Assembly: GCA_947589115.1 (NCBI GenBank)
Contig: CANPZP010000018.1
Coordinates: forward strand, 1 to 32,701
Source of the DNA: Candidatus Gastranaerophilales bacterium
Lineage (GTDB): Bacteria > Cyanobacteriota > Vampirovibrionia > Gastranaerophilales > Gastranaerophilaceae
DNA length: 32,701 bases
Direction of reading: 5' to 3'
Numbering within the stretch: position 1 is the stretch's first letter; each line of letters opens with the position of its first letter. Positions 1 to 9,200 of the stretch are shown piece by piece. The position numbers were made by a program, and so were the translations under genes. The notes beneath the pieces are model-generated. The model was not told the origin of the DNA. It saw only the letters and a list, made by a program, of their open reading frames with translations, and did no database searches.

Positions 1-596
1 CTGATATTTATGATGATATGGACTTAGCTGAGGAATTTATAGAATATATTGTTTCAGAAGTACTTAAACATAACAGAAAAGATTTGGAAACTTTAGAACG
101 TGATATTTCAAAATTAGAAAATATAAAACGTCCGTTCCCTCGTATAACATACGATGAAGCCATAGAAATATTACATAAAAAGGGTAATAATACTCCTTGG
201 GGCGAAGATTTCGGAGGGGATGAAGAAACTCTTATTTCGGAAGAATTTGATAAACCGGTTATGATTCATCATTATCCTATGGCGGTTAAAGCATTTTATA
301 TGAAACAAGAAGGTGATAAAGCGGCTTGCGTTGATGTGATAGCGCCTGAAGGCTACGGTGAAATGATTGGCGGCGGACAAAGAGAAGATAATCTTGACAA
401 ACTTAAAGCAAAGATTAAAGAAAACGGTTTGTCCGAAGAAATATTTGATTGGTATTTGGATTTAAGAAAATACGGTTCCGTTCCGCATGCAGGTTTCGGG
501 CTGGGAATAGAAAGAACAGTGGCATGGATTTGCGCTTTACCTCATGTTCGTGAAACTATTCCGTTCCCCAGACTTATGGACAGAATAAGACCTTAA
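1..596 (+). CDS. asnS: Asparaginyl-tRNA synthetase, C-terminal part (5' truncated by window edge)
   Basis: Class II aminoacyl-tRNA synthetase that charges tRNA-Asn with asparagine in the cytoplasm. The reading frame is already open at base 3 without a start, so the gene begins outside the window; about 198 codons are visible. Seen: a PWGEDFGG segment, a later [10 protein letters not shown] segment typical of the catalytic core, and the class II motif 3 region [10 protein letters not shown] followed by a terminal [12 protein letters not shown] stretch. Family knowledge: this ending (arginine of motif 3, then IPFPR near the C-terminus) is shared by AsnRS and the closely related AspRS. The PWGED and GGGQRE segments favour AsnRS, but an archaeal-type AspRS-like enzyme is not fully excluded without the N-terminal anticodon-binding domain. 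The next gene, ruvC, follows after 66 bp with no strong terminator between them. Confidence 0.85.
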   Translation, partial: DIYDDMDLAEEFIEYIVSEVLKHNRKDLETLERDISKLENIKRPFPRITYDEAIEILHKKGNNTPWGEDFGGDEETLISEEFDKPVMIHHYPMAVKAFYMKQEGDKAACVDVIAPEGYGEMIGGGQREDNLDKLKAKIKENGLSEEIFDWYLDLRKYGSVPHAGFGLGIERTVAWICALPHVRETIPFPRLMDRIRP

Positions 597-650
597 TTAG
601 TAAGATTTTTTCCTGCGGTTTTAAAACTTCCTTTTTTTATAATTATTATT

Positions 651-656
651 TATAAT
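651..656 (+). promoter_or_regulatory. -10 box directly upstream of ruvC
   Basis: A perfect TATAAT lies 6 nt before the ruvC ATG, so a transcript from it would start at or next to the start codon (leaderless). No Shine-Dalgarno sequence is visible before this ATG. The -35 position (about 628-633, TTCCTT) matches the consensus poorly, and the surroundings are AT-rich, so chance occurrence is possible. Confidence 0.35.
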
Positions 657-662
657 AATAGA

Positions 663-1154
663 ATGAGAGTTATAGGAATAGATCCGGGGCTTGCTATTGT
701 AGGTTACTCGATTATAGATAAAATTAACGGTGAAAATATTCTGTTTTCATCAGGTTCTATTCAGACTGATAAAAGTAAAACCGATGCTTCAAGGTTATAT
801 GAAATAGAGTCTGATATGCAAACCATAATTGATAAATATAAACCGAATGCGGCAAGTATTGAAAAACTTTTTTATTTTAAAAACCAAAAAACAGTTATTC
901 CCGTTGCGGAAGCAAGAGGGGTAATTTTGTCCGTCCTTGAAAAAAACAAAATACCTATATATGAATATACTCCCATTGAAGTTAAACAAATGATTACAGG
1001 CTACGGAAGAGCATCTAAAGACGAAGTTGCACAAATTGTTAAAATGTCTGTTAAATATAAAACTATGCCGAAACTTGATGATACGATTGATTCTATTGCT
1101 ATTGCGTTGTGTTTTTCCCGTAATGAAATTAATTTGGAGAAATTAAATGTTTGA
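663..1154 (+). CDS. ruvC: Crossover junction endodeoxyribonuclease RuvC
   Basis: Holliday-junction resolvase that nicks four-way junctions symmetrically during recombinational repair, normally working with RuvAB. The 163-residue length is typical. The N-terminus MRVIGIDPGLAIVGY is the RNase H-fold first strand with catalytic D7; E67 in SIEKLFY and the D140/D143 pair in LDDTIDSIAIALC complete the four acidic metal ligands. The conserved MRVIGIDPG opening fixes the start at this ATG although no ribosome binding site precedes it; a TATAAT sits 6 nt upstream. The 3' end overlaps the next gene by 8 bp, so the two are probably translationally coupled. RuvA and RuvB are not in this window. Confidence 0.97.
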   Translation: MRVIGIDPGLAIVGYSIIDKINGENILFSSGSIQTDKSKTDASRLYEIESDMQTIIDKYKPNAASIEKLFYFKNQKTVIPVAEARGVILSVLEKNKIPIYEYTPIEVKQMITGYGRASKDEVAQIVKMSVKYKTMPKLDDTIDSIAIALCFSRNEINLEKLNV

Positions 1155-1581
1155 TAAAACTTTTTTAAAAATTATTTGTATTTGTTCGTTTATTTTAGGT
1201 GCAATTTTAGGTTTAATTCCCGTTATACCCCCTTTAATGTGGATTGCGGTTTTACTTCAATTATTCTTTATTTCTCCGTTTTTGATAATATACTTAAAAA
1301 GACTCAATATTATTAAGAGTCTTGAAATAAATAATTGTATGGCAGTAGGTGCAATTTCGGGGTTTGTGTCTTTTGTCGGATTCGCCGTTATTTTCTTTCC
1401 TTTAGCATCTGTTTTAAATGTAATTTTTAAGGTGGATTCCTTTCTCGGTATAAAAGTTATTTTGACTAATTTCGGATTTTTTATACCCATGGTATTTTTT
1501 ACTGCACTTTTAAGTGCTTTGTTGAATGCTTTTTCCGGTTTTTTAACCGTTTATGTATATAATTTTTTTGGGAAAAAATAA
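1147..1581 (+). CDS. Small polytopic membrane protein of unknown function
   Basis: A 144-residue hydrophobic protein with about four predicted membrane spans (roughly residues 7-27, 29-50, 65-90 and 110-138) separated by short loops, and a short basic C-terminus (NFFGKK). I recognise no enzyme or transporter motif; function unknown. It starts inside the last codons of ruvC (8 bp overlap) with a GGAG motif suitably spaced upstream, and mtnA follows after 9 bp, so it sits in a ruvC-orf-mtnA transcription unit. The context says nothing specific about its job, because ruvC and mtnA are unrelated housekeeping genes. Confidence 0.8.
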   Translation: MFDKTFLKIICICSFILGAILGLIPVIPPLMWIAVLLQLFFISPFLIIYLKRLNIIKSLEINNCMAVGAISGFVSFVGFAVIFFPLASVLNVIFKVDSFLGIKVILTNFGFFIPMVFFTALLSALLNAFSGFLTVYVYNFFGKK

Positions 1582-1590
1582 GAGGATTTT

Positions 1591-2643
1591 ATGGAATTTC
1601 AATCAAATATAAAAACAATAGAATGGTCTGATGATTGTTCAAAGATGATAAATCAGACATTACTTCCGTATGAATTTAAGATAACCGAAGTAAGAACTGC
1701 CGAACAGATGTATTCCGCAATAAAGAATATGATAGTGAGAGGTGCCCCCGCAATAGGTATAGCAGGTGCTCACGGGGTTGCGCTTGCTGCTTGTGAGTTA
1801 TCAAAAAGTATTGATAATAAAGAAGTTTTTCTTAATGAACTTCAAAAAAAATCAGAATATATAAATTCCTCCCGACCTACAGCAGTTAATTTGACATGGG
1901 CTGTAAAAAAACAAATGGAAACGGCAAAAAGCATTACAGGTTCTATATCGGATATTGTGACGGCGTTAAAAAATAATGCCAAAAAACTTGAAAATGAAGA
2001 TATTGAAATAAATAAAAAAATAGGGGAATACGGTTCAACGCTAATTCCCAAAGGTGCTGGAATATTAACTCATTGCAATGCGGGCGCTCTGGCTACGGTA
2101 GGTTATGGTACCGCACTTGGAGTTATTCGAAGCGCTTTTGCAAAAGATTCGTCAATTAAAGTGTTTGCCGATGAAACACGTCCCAGACTCCAAGGCGCAA
2201 GATTGACTGCTTGGGAGCTTCTTCAGGATAATATACCTGTTACTCTTATTACTGACGGTATGTGTTCTTATTTTATGAAACAAGGCTTAATTAATTGTGT
2301 TGTAGTCGGTGCTGACAGAATTGCAGCTAACGGAGATACAGCTAATAAAATCGGTACATATACTGTTGCTGTTGCGGCAAAATATCATAATATTCCGTTC
2401 TACGTGGCTGCACCTACTTCCACAATAGATATATCTATTGATTCGGGAGATAAAATCCCTATTGAAGAACGCTCAGGTGAAGAAATTACACATGTTAATA
2501 ATAATTGGATTTGTCCTAAAAATGTTAATATTATTAATCCTGCCTTTGATGTTACCCCTCATGAATTGATTTCCGGAATTATCACCGAAAAAGGTATTCT
2601 TACGCCCGATTTTAAAGATTCCGTTAAAAAATTATTTACCTGA
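1591..2643 (+). CDS. mtnA: S-methyl-5-thioribose-1-phosphate isomerase
   Basis: Cytoplasmic aldose-ketose isomerase of the methionine salvage pathway that converts 5-methylthioribose-1-phosphate to the ribulose form. The 350-residue length is normal. Seen: VRGAPAIGIAGAHGVAL near residues 49-65 (substrate loop), catalytic C162 in THCNAGALATVGYGTALG, TRPRLQGARLTAWEL near 197-210, and the catalytic aspartate D242 in VGADRIAANGDTANKIGTY. These correspond to the Cys and Asp known from the Bacillus enzyme. The related eIF2B-like regulatory subunits lack this Cys/Asp pair, so the enzymatic assignment is firm. The start has a purine-rich AAGAGGA upstream. No other methionine-salvage genes are in the window, so it is separated from its pathway partners. 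Confidence 0.96.
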   Translation: MEFQSNIKTIEWSDDCSKMINQTLLPYEFKITEVRTAEQMYSAIKNMIVRGAPAIGIAGAHGVALAACELSKSIDNKEVFLNELQKKSEYINSSRPTAVNLTWAVKKQMETAKSITGSISDIVTALKNNAKKLENEDIEINKKIGEYGSTLIPKGAGILTHCNAGALATVGYGTALGVIRSAFAKDSSIKVFADETRPRLQGARLTAWELLQDNIPVTLITDGMCSYFMKQGLINCVVVGADRIAANGDTANKIGTYTVAVAAKYHNIPFYVAAPTSTIDISIDSGDKIPIEERSGEEITHVNNNWICPKNVNIINPAFDVTPHELISGIITEKGILTPDFKDSVKKLFT

Positions 2644-2652
2644 TTGGAGTGT

Positions 2653-2681
2653 TTGAAAATTATAAATAGAAGTGTTATAAT
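2653..2681 (+). promoter_or_regulatory. Sigma70-type promoter of the first skp-like gene
   Basis: TTGAAA (2653-2658), a 17-nt spacer and TATAAT (2676-2681) form a near-consensus housekeeping promoter just after mtnA. Predicted transcription start is about 2688, giving a very short leader that contains AAGGAG (2693-2698) 6 nt before the ATG at 2705. Confidence 0.7.
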
Positions 2682-2704
2682 TACTTTCAAAAAAGGAGTA
2701 TAAT

Positions 2705-3172
2705 ATGAAATATAACAAAAAACTTTTTACTTTATCAATAATGACTTTTGTTTTAGGTCTTACAATAGGAAATTATGCAATATCTGATGTTCCTTCTAAT
2801 TATAAAGTTGCCGTAGTTGATGTACAAAAGGTTATTTCTTCATCTTCTCAGGTAAAAGCGCTTAAAGAAGAACAAAAAAAGAAAAGTCAAGAATTGGCTA
2901 AGTTTGTAGAAACGGCTAAAACTACTTTGGATAAAGAAAAAGATCCCGGGAAAAAGAAAGTTTTAGAAACAAAATATAATAAAGAATTTCAGACTAAAAG
3001 AACTACTATTGCTAAAAATTATGAAACTAAATTATTGGCAATAGATAAAAGTATTTCTGCCGTTATCAACGAAGATGCAAAAGCTAAAGGATATGATTTG
3101 GTTTTGGCTAAAGGCGTTGTACTTTCGGGAGGTATTGATATAACTTCGGAAATTTCCGCAAAGGTTAAATAA
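2705..3172 (+). CDS. OmpH/Skp-family periplasmic chaperone-like protein (copy 1)
   Basis: Predicted periplasmic protein of the OmpH/Skp family, which in other Gram-negative bacteria holds unfolded outer-membrane proteins. Residues 1-26 form a signal peptide (MKYNKK, hydrophobic core, then YA). The mature part starts with the family's VAVVDVQKVI strand, then a long Lys/Glu-rich helical hairpin (about 45-110), and ends with the KGYDLVLAKGVVLSGGIDITSEI strand typical of Skp. Length (155) matches the family. It has its own promoter and a strong hairpin terminator, so it is probably monocistronic. A second, diverged copy (4340-4792) lies on the far side of aroF. The exact client proteins are not deducible. 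Confidence 0.88.
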   Translation: MKYNKKLFTLSIMTFVLGLTIGNYAISDVPSNYKVAVVDVQKVISSSSQVKALKEEQKKKSQELAKFVETAKTTLDKEKDPGKKKVLETKYNKEFQTKRTTIAKNYETKLLAIDKSISAVINEDAKAKGYDLVLAKGVVLSGGIDITSEISAKVK

Positions 3173-3174
3173 TT

Positions 3175-3206
3175 AAAAGGCGAATCTTTTTAGATTCGCC
3201 TTTTTT
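3175..3206. terminator. Bidirectional intrinsic terminator between skp-like copy 1 and aroF
   Basis: A 13-bp perfect stem (AAAAGGCGAATCT / AGATTCGCCTTTT) with a TTTT loop is followed by T-rich sequence on the + strand, and the A-run at the 5' arm gives a T-run on the minus strand. It sits between two convergent genes and can stop both. Confidence 0.92.
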
Positions 3207-3212
3207 ATAATT

Positions 3213-4223
3213 TTAAAAAGTTTTTTTGATAACTTTTGCAAGTTGTTTCAGTTCAATAAATAACTCTTCAAATTGTTCCGGATATAATGATTGAGCTCCG
3301 TCACAAAGTGCGGTATCAGGTGAATTATGGACTTCAATTATTAATCCGTCGCAGCCTGCAGCAACTGCAGCCTTTGACATCGGTGCCACTTTATCTCTTA
3401 ACCCGGTAGCATGACTTGGGTCGACAACTATGGGTAAATGACTTAATTTTTGAATTACGGGAATGGCTGATATGTCAAGTGTATTTCTTGTCATATGCTC
3501 AAAAGTTCTTATTCCTCTTTCGCAAAGTATTATTTCCCTGTTTCCTCCTGCCAATAAATATTCCGCAGACATTAATAATTCTTCTATTGTTGCGCTTAAT
3601 CCACGTTTTAATAACACCGGTTTTCTTATTTCTCCCAGACTTTTTAATAAATTAAAATTCTGCATATTTCTTGCACCGACTTGCAAAATATCCACGTATT
3701 TTAAAAACATTGGAATTTGAGATACTTCCATAACTTCTGAAGTAACAAGCATATCATATTTATTTGCAACTTCTCTTAAGATTTTTAAGCCTTCTTCTCC
3801 TAATCCCTGAAAAGCATATGGGGAGGTTCTTGGTTTAAAAGCACCCCCTCTTAAAATTTTAACTCCGTATCTTTTTAATTTCTCAGCCGTAGCATCCACT
3901 TGGTCGTATGACTCAACACTGCACGGCCCCGCTATCATACCTATATGCCCGCCGCCTATTTTTACATCCTTTATTTCTATTATTGTATCTTCATTTTTAA
4001 ATACACGGCTTGCTAATTTATAAGGCGATGTTATTCTTATTACTTCTTTTACACCGTTTAAAAGCTCTATATCCCTTTTGTCTATTACTTTCCTTCCGAC
4101 TGCTCCTATTACGGTATGGTCTTCTCCTTTTGATATGTGAGCATCAAATCCTCTTTGTTTTATATATTCTGTTACTTTTTCTATTTCATCATTTGTTGCA
4201 CTGCTTTGCATTACTATTAACAT
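3213..4223 (-). CDS. aroF: 3-deoxy-7-phosphoheptulonate (DAHP) synthase, type I-beta with N-terminal regulatory domain
   Basis: First enzyme of the shikimate pathway, condensing phosphoenolpyruvate and erythrose-4-phosphate in the cytoplasm. Residues 1-70 form the ferredoxin-like (ACT-like) regulatory domain found in Thermotoga-type enzymes; the TIM-barrel follows. Metal ligands can be placed: C101 in AGPCSVES, H271 in DPSHATG, E297 in IIEVHN and D308 in CDGAQSL, each one residue before the Thermotoga positions. The KPRTSPYAFQG segment (about 130-140) binds PEP. Family knowledge predicts feedback inhibition by tyrosine or phenylalanine through the N-terminal domain; the effector cannot be read here. 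The start has AAGGAG upstream and a TATAAT on the minus strand at 4244-4249. No other shikimate genes are adjacent. Confidence 0.95.
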   Translation of the reverse strand: MLIVMQSSATNDEIEKVTEYIKQRGFDAHISKGEDHTVIGAVGRKVIDKRDIELLNGVKEVIRITSPYKLASRVFKNEDTIIEIKDVKIGGGHIGMIAGPCSVESYDQVDATAEKLKRYGVKILRGGAFKPRTSPYAFQGLGEEGLKILREVANKYDMLVTSEVMEVSQIPMFLKYVDILQVGARNMQNFNLLKSLGEIRKPVLLKRGLSATIEELLMSAEYLLAGGNREIILCERGIRTFEHMTRNTLDISAIPVIQKLSHLPIVVDPSHATGLRDKVAPMSKAAVAAGCDGLIIEVHNSPDTALCDGAQSLYPEQFEELFIELKQLAKVIKKTF

Positions 4224-4265
4224 ATTCTTTTCTCCTTATGTCAATTATATAATAGACATAAAAAT

Positions 4266-4294
4266 TTGAAATCTTAAGAAATATAATTTATATT
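4266..4294 (+). promoter_or_regulatory. Probable promoter of the second skp-like gene
   Basis: TTGAAA (4266-4271), a 17-nt spacer and TATATT (4289-4294). A stronger TATAAT (4282-4287) lies within the spacer but has no -35 at good spacing. The intergenic region is shared with the divergent aroF promoter. Confidence 0.45.
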
Positions 4295-4339
4295 GTATTT
4301 ATGAGTGTCATTTGTTAAAATTATTTTTAGGAGGGAAAT

Positions 4340-4792
4340 ATGTCTAAATTCAAATTTATTTTAACGGCTTTATTAATTATGTTTGCTGCTAATCTATCAG
4401 CTAATGCCGCTACTATCGGTTATGCGGATTTTCAAAAAGTTATTGATGAATATTCTTTTGCCAGAAATGCTTATAAAGATATTGATAATAAACTTACGGA
4501 ACTTCAACAATATGTTATTGATAAAGAAAAACAATTTAAAGCTATAGAATCACCCATTCAAAAGAAAACTTTTGAAGAACAAATTCAAAAAGAATTTAAA
4601 ACTAAAGAAGAAAGAATATATAATTTAAAAACACAAAAAGAAAAAACAATAAGAGATAATGTATTAGCTGCATCTAAAGCTGTTGCTGCCGCTAAAAAAC
4701 TCGATGTTGTTCTTGATTACGGTGTGGTTTATGCCGGCGGTGTTGATGTTACCAATGACATTATCCAATATTTGAATACTCCAAAAAAATAA
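4340..4792 (+). CDS. OmpH/Skp-family periplasmic chaperone-like protein (copy 2)
   Basis: Second OmpH/Skp-like protein, 150 residues. The signal peptide covers residues 1-23 (basic start, hydrophobic core, ANA cleavage site), and the mature protein begins ATIGYADFQKVIDEY. The central part (about 45-110) is a charged helical region rich in Lys, Glu and Gln that would form the tentacle coiled coil; the C-terminal strand is DVVLDYGVVYAGGVDVTNDI, parallel to copy 1's VVLSGGIDITSEI. Copies 1 and 2 share architecture but differ at most positions, so this is an old duplication and not a recent one. A GGAGG ribosome binding site lies 6-7 nt before the ATG. Confidence 0.88.
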   Translation: MSKFKFILTALLIMFAANLSANAATIGYADFQKVIDEYSFARNAYKDIDNKLTELQQYVIDKEKQFKAIESPIQKKTFEEQIQKEFKTKEERIYNLKTQKEKTIRDNVLAASKAVAAAKKLDVVLDYGVVYAGGVDVTNDIIQYLNTPKK

Positions 4793-4814
4793 CTATTAAA
4801 AAATAATTTTATTT

Positions 4815-4847
4815 TTGCCTCCTTAATTTCAATAATTTAGGAGGCAA
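4815..4847. repeat. Inverted repeat with an SD-like AGGAGG in its right arm
   Basis: TTGCCTCCT (4815-4823) is the exact reverse complement of AGGAGGCAA (4839-4847), loop 15 nt. Neither strand continues into a clear T-tract in the exit direction, so it is not a standard terminator. It lies between skp-like copy 2 and the nucleoside phosphorylase; role unknown (possibly mRNA 3'-end protection or attenuation). Confidence 0.5.
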
Positions 4848-4894
4848 GGTGTAGTACTTAATCGGATTTTTGAATTTATAACGGAGAAATTTAT

Positions 4895-6199
4895 ATGAAA
4901 ATAGTTGATATTATTGAAAAAAAGAAAAAGGGTATTACACTTAATGAAGAAGAAATAAAATTTTTTATTAACTCTGTTATGAATAAATCCATTGAGGACT
5001 ATCAAATTACTGCGCTTCTTATGGCCGTTTATTTTAAAGGGATGGATATTGATGAAACAACTCTTTTAACTAAATATATGGTTGAATCAGGTGAAATACT
5101 TGATTTGAGTGATATATCAAATGATGTAATCGATAAACATTCAACAGGCGGAGTGGGAGATAAAATAACGTTAATGTTCCTTCCTATTATGGCGGCAGGC
5201 GGTCTTTATTGTGCAAAACTTTCGGGAAGAGGTTTAGGACATACCGGAGGAACTATAGATAAACTTGAATCAATTCCTGGGTTTAGAACTGATTTATCAG
5301 TGCAGGAATTTAAAATGCAAGTTAAAAAATCTAAAGCGGCTATTGCAGCACAAACTCTTTCGTTAGCACCTGCGGACGGCAGACTTTACGCATTAAGAGA
5401 TGTTACTTCCACGGTTGATATTATTCCTTTAATTGCTTCTTCGGTTGTTTCAAAGAAAATTGCTTCCGGAGCCAATCATATTGTATTGGATGTAAAATAT
5501 GGTTCGGGGGCTTTTATTAAATCACCTGAAGAAGCTCTTAAACTTTCTCAAATTATGGTTGAAGTTGCTAAACGTTTAAATCGGAATATTTCCGCCGTGA
5601 TTAGTTCTATGGAGCAGCCGCTTGGAAGAGCTGTCGGTAATTCTTTGGAAATTATTGAAGCTATTGAGTTTTTGAAAGGCAATATGGAAGATGATTTAAA
5701 AGAAATTACTTTTACTCTTGCTCAAACTGCTTTTCTCAAAGCCGGCAAATTTAAAGATAAGGATGAAGCACTTAAATATATTGAATCTTTAATTAAGAAC
5801 GGAACGGCTCTAAATAAATTCAGAGAAATAATTAAAGACCAGCATGGGCTTGATTCGGTTATTGATGATTACTCGAAATTGCCTCAGGCTTCTTATAGGT
5901 ATGAAGTTAAATCTTTTAATGAAGGTTATGTTTCAAATATAGATGCTTTAAATATCGCAAAAGCCTGTAAGAATCTCGGCGCAGGAAGAGAAAAGAAATC
6001 AGATTCAATTGATTACAGTGCGGGAATTTATCTTTCTAAAAAATCAGGTGAATTTGTTAATAAAAATGATGTTATAGCCGTAATCTATACAAATAACAAA
6101 AATTCCATACCTGATGCTCAAACACTTATACTTGATGCTTTTAAGTTTTCTCCTAATCAGCCTGAACAAAAATCATTAATCTATAAAATTCTGAATTAG
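4895..6199 (+). CDS. pdp: Pyrimidine-nucleoside (thymidine) phosphorylase
   Basis: Phosphorolyses uridine, deoxyuridine or thymidine to base and (deoxy)ribose-1-phosphate in nucleoside salvage. Length 434 matches Bacillus-type Pdp. Seen: the phosphate-binding KHSTGGVGDK (81-90), the family signature SGRGLGHTGGTIDKLE (110-125), LKYGSGAFIK near 200, and the C-terminal lid domain with DYSAGIYLSKKSGEFVNKNDV. Family knowledge separates Pdp (broad pyrimidine specificity) from DeoA (thymidine) by few residues, so deoA is an acceptable alternative name. GGAG precedes the ATG. The gene ends 9 bp from the convergent helicase; an imperfect palindrome (6195-6213) covers both stop codons. The presence of ThyX elsewhere in the window shows the cell also makes dTMP de novo. 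Confidence 0.93.
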   Translation: MKIVDIIEKKKKGITLNEEEIKFFINSVMNKSIEDYQITALLMAVYFKGMDIDETTLLTKYMVESGEILDLSDISNDVIDKHSTGGVGDKITLMFLPIMAAGGLYCAKLSGRGLGHTGGTIDKLESIPGFRTDLSVQEFKMQVKKSKAAIAAQTLSLAPADGRLYALRDVTSTVDIIPLIASSVVSKKIASGANHIVLDVKYGSGAFIKSPEEALKLSQIMVEVAKRLNRNISAVISSMEQPLGRAVGNSLEIIEAIEFLKGNMEDDLKEITFTLAQTAFLKAGKFKDKDEALKYIESLIKNGTALNKFREIIKDQHGLDSVIDDYSKLPQASYRYEVKSFNEGYVSNIDALNIAKACKNLGAGREKKSDSIDYSAGIYLSKKSGEFVNKNDVIAVIYTNNKNSIPDAQTLILDAFKFSPNQPEQKSLIYKILN

Positions 6200-6208
6200 A
6201 ATTAATTT

Positions 6209-9200
6209 CTAATCAATAGAGAAGATATCTTGTAAATCAGCATAAGTAAGTGTTTTACCTATATTTCTGTCAACGGAGATGACAGAGTCAACAAGATTTC
6301 TTTTATCTTGTTTTAATTTTTGAATTTTTTCTTCAACCGTGTTTTTCGTTATTAATCTGTATACAAAAACCTTTTTAGTCTGCCCGATACGGTATGCACG
6401 GTCAGTAGCCTGATCTTCAACGGCAGGATTCCACCACGGGTCGTAATGGATAACATAGTCCGCACCTGTTAAATTTAAACCAGTTCCTCCTGCTTTTAAG
6501 CTGACAAGAAAGATTGGAATTGATTCATCTTTATTAAATCTTTCAACAACTTCTTCTCTGTTTTTTGTTGAACCTGTTAAATATTCGTGTTTTATTCCTG
6601 TTTCATTAAGCCACTCTTTTATTATATCCAGCATATTTACAAACTGAGAAAATAAAAGTATTCTGTGTCCTTCGGATATGATTTCTTCAAGCATTGATTT
6701 TAATTGTTCAAATTTGCCCGACGTTTTAATCTCTTTTTTATTATCTTTATCATAAAGCAAAGGATGACAGCATATTTGTCTTAATCTTAAAAGTGCTGAG
6801 AATATACTCATTCTGCTCTTTTCAAGTCCGTTTTCAGCTATTGATTTGAATAATTCTTCTTTTGTAGAGTCAAGAACTTCTAAATAAAAATCTTTTTGTT
6901 CGGGTGTTAATTCGCAGTATGCAATATTCTCAACTTTATCCGGTAAATCTTTTGCTACATCCCGCTTCATACGTCTTAAAATGAACGGGTAAATCTGGCT
7001 CTTTAAACGTTTCTCAACTGTTTTATCACTCCTGTCCACTATCGGAGTTACATATCTGTAATTAAATTCGGATTGATTCAATAAAAATCCGGGCATGAGA
7101 AAATCAAATACAGACCAAAGTTCCTCCAGTTTGTTTTCAATGGGCGTACCTGAAAGTGCAAGTTTATGCTGTGAATTTAATGTTTTTATACATTTTGCCG
7201 TAATTGATTCGGGATTTTTAATATTTTGTGATTCATCCAGAATAATATATCGAAACTCAAATTTCTTTAATTTCTCAAAATCTCTTCTTATAAGCGCATA
7301 ACTTGTAATTACAATGTCATTCTTCGGTATTTCCTGAAAATGTTCTTTTCTCTCCGTTCCCGACAATTTTAAACATTTTAATGTGGGAATAAATTTTTGA
7401 ACTTCATTTTCCCAGTTAAATACAACCGATGTAGGGCAAATAACCAAATTCGGTGCTTTTTTATCTTTTTCTTTTGTTTTTTGGAGCAAAGTTAGTGCCT
7501 GAAGCGTTTTACCTAACCCCATATCATCCGCCAGAATTCCGTTTAGACCGTATTTATACAAAAACCATAACCAACTGAACCCTTTATATTGATACTCCCT
7601 TAATTCGGCATTAACTCCCTTTGGTAAAGGCGCATTATCCATTGTCGAAAAAGTGGATATTTGTTTCCAAAATGATGAAAATTTTCGGCTCATTTTTAAT
7701 TTAAATCCTAAATTCTGCATTTCGGATAACAAACCGGCTCTGAATGTTTTTACAATATATTTATTATCTTCATTTTTATAAACATCAAAAGTATTGAAGG
7801 ATTTTAAAAGCGAAAATATATCGGGGCCGGGAACTTCAACAAATCCGTAATTTTTAACCCTTAAGTATTTATCGCCTTCTACTATTAAATCGTATATCTC
7901 TTCAAAAGATATTTCTTCATCTCCTACTTTACCGTATAAAGATACTTCAAAACTGTCCGTAGTATCCGAGGCAAAATCAATATCCGCAATAAGTTCAAAC
8001 GGTTTCGGAGAAAGTTTAAAGAATGACATATCATCTTTTTCTATAAATAACCATCCTTCGCCCGCTTGTTTTAAATAGTAATTATAAAAATCAATTGCAT
8101 TTTCTTTTTCAATAGCAAGATTATTTGTCTGCATAGGGGCAAACTTACAGGCAAGCAGCATTTGATATGCTCTTTCTTCATGTGCAATATTTCGTCTTAC
8201 CCAGTATAATAAGTCCTCTTTCGGCTTCTTAATAGTTACATAAGGACTTTTAGATGCTGATTTTGAATATGCAACTCTTGTTCCGTCGTAATCAAACTCT
8301 AATTCAGCCTTTAATGCACCGTCATAATCAAGTCCCATTGAAACAACATTTATGGGCGGTTTTTGCTCAAGAGTTAATTTATCAATAATTTCCGATACTT
8401 CACAAGGAATTAATTCCCTTAATTTGGGTAGTTCTTCATATAAGAATTTTGCCCCTTCAGCATCTTTCACATCCGTAAATGTTGATTTTATAAGATTCTG
8501 CGGTAATGCCGACAGCGCTATATTAATAGGAAATATTTTATTTTTATATCTTCCCCATTTTAATTGTCTTGAAAAATACCTTACTTCTTCAAACGGTATA
8601 ATGTCATCTTTATCAGGTCTTTGCCAATATAATGACAATAAAACATTCCCAACCATTGAAAAATTAACGGATAACGATAATTTCCATTCTTGGGAGCAAA
8701 AAACAAGTTTATTCTTAGATTTTCCGTCAATAACGTCATCAGCTAAGGCAAGCAATTGAAAAAAACCGTCAAATTTTGCTATAGGGATATCATACCATCC
8801 TGCTTTTTTATCCAGTCTTGAATTTTTTAATAACTGTTGAAATATAGCTAATTCAACTTTTTGTGAATTATTTAATTCAAAATTCTCATCAGCTTTTTGA
8901 GCAGCAATTAATCCTTTTAATATTGCTTCTATATCCCTGATTACTTTACCGGTATTTCTGTCCATAACCAAAATGGAAAAGAAATTTTGACGTCTTTTAG
9001 CATTGAAATGGAATACATATCCGCCGTCAGGATGTTCATTCATTTGAGTTTGACTGTCGGAATAATCCGGTTTAATTTTAAATCTGCGTTCTAAAAAATC
9101 CTCGTATACATGATTATCAATAGCTTTTAAAGCAACCGCTATTGCGTGTTTACACCATTTCTCTTTTAACGGGCATGAACAAGACGGCTCAACTCCGTTC

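Noticed and set aside
597-662. Possible terminator after asnS
   Set aside because: The GTTTTAAAAC palindrome has no proper loop or stable GC stem before the T-run.
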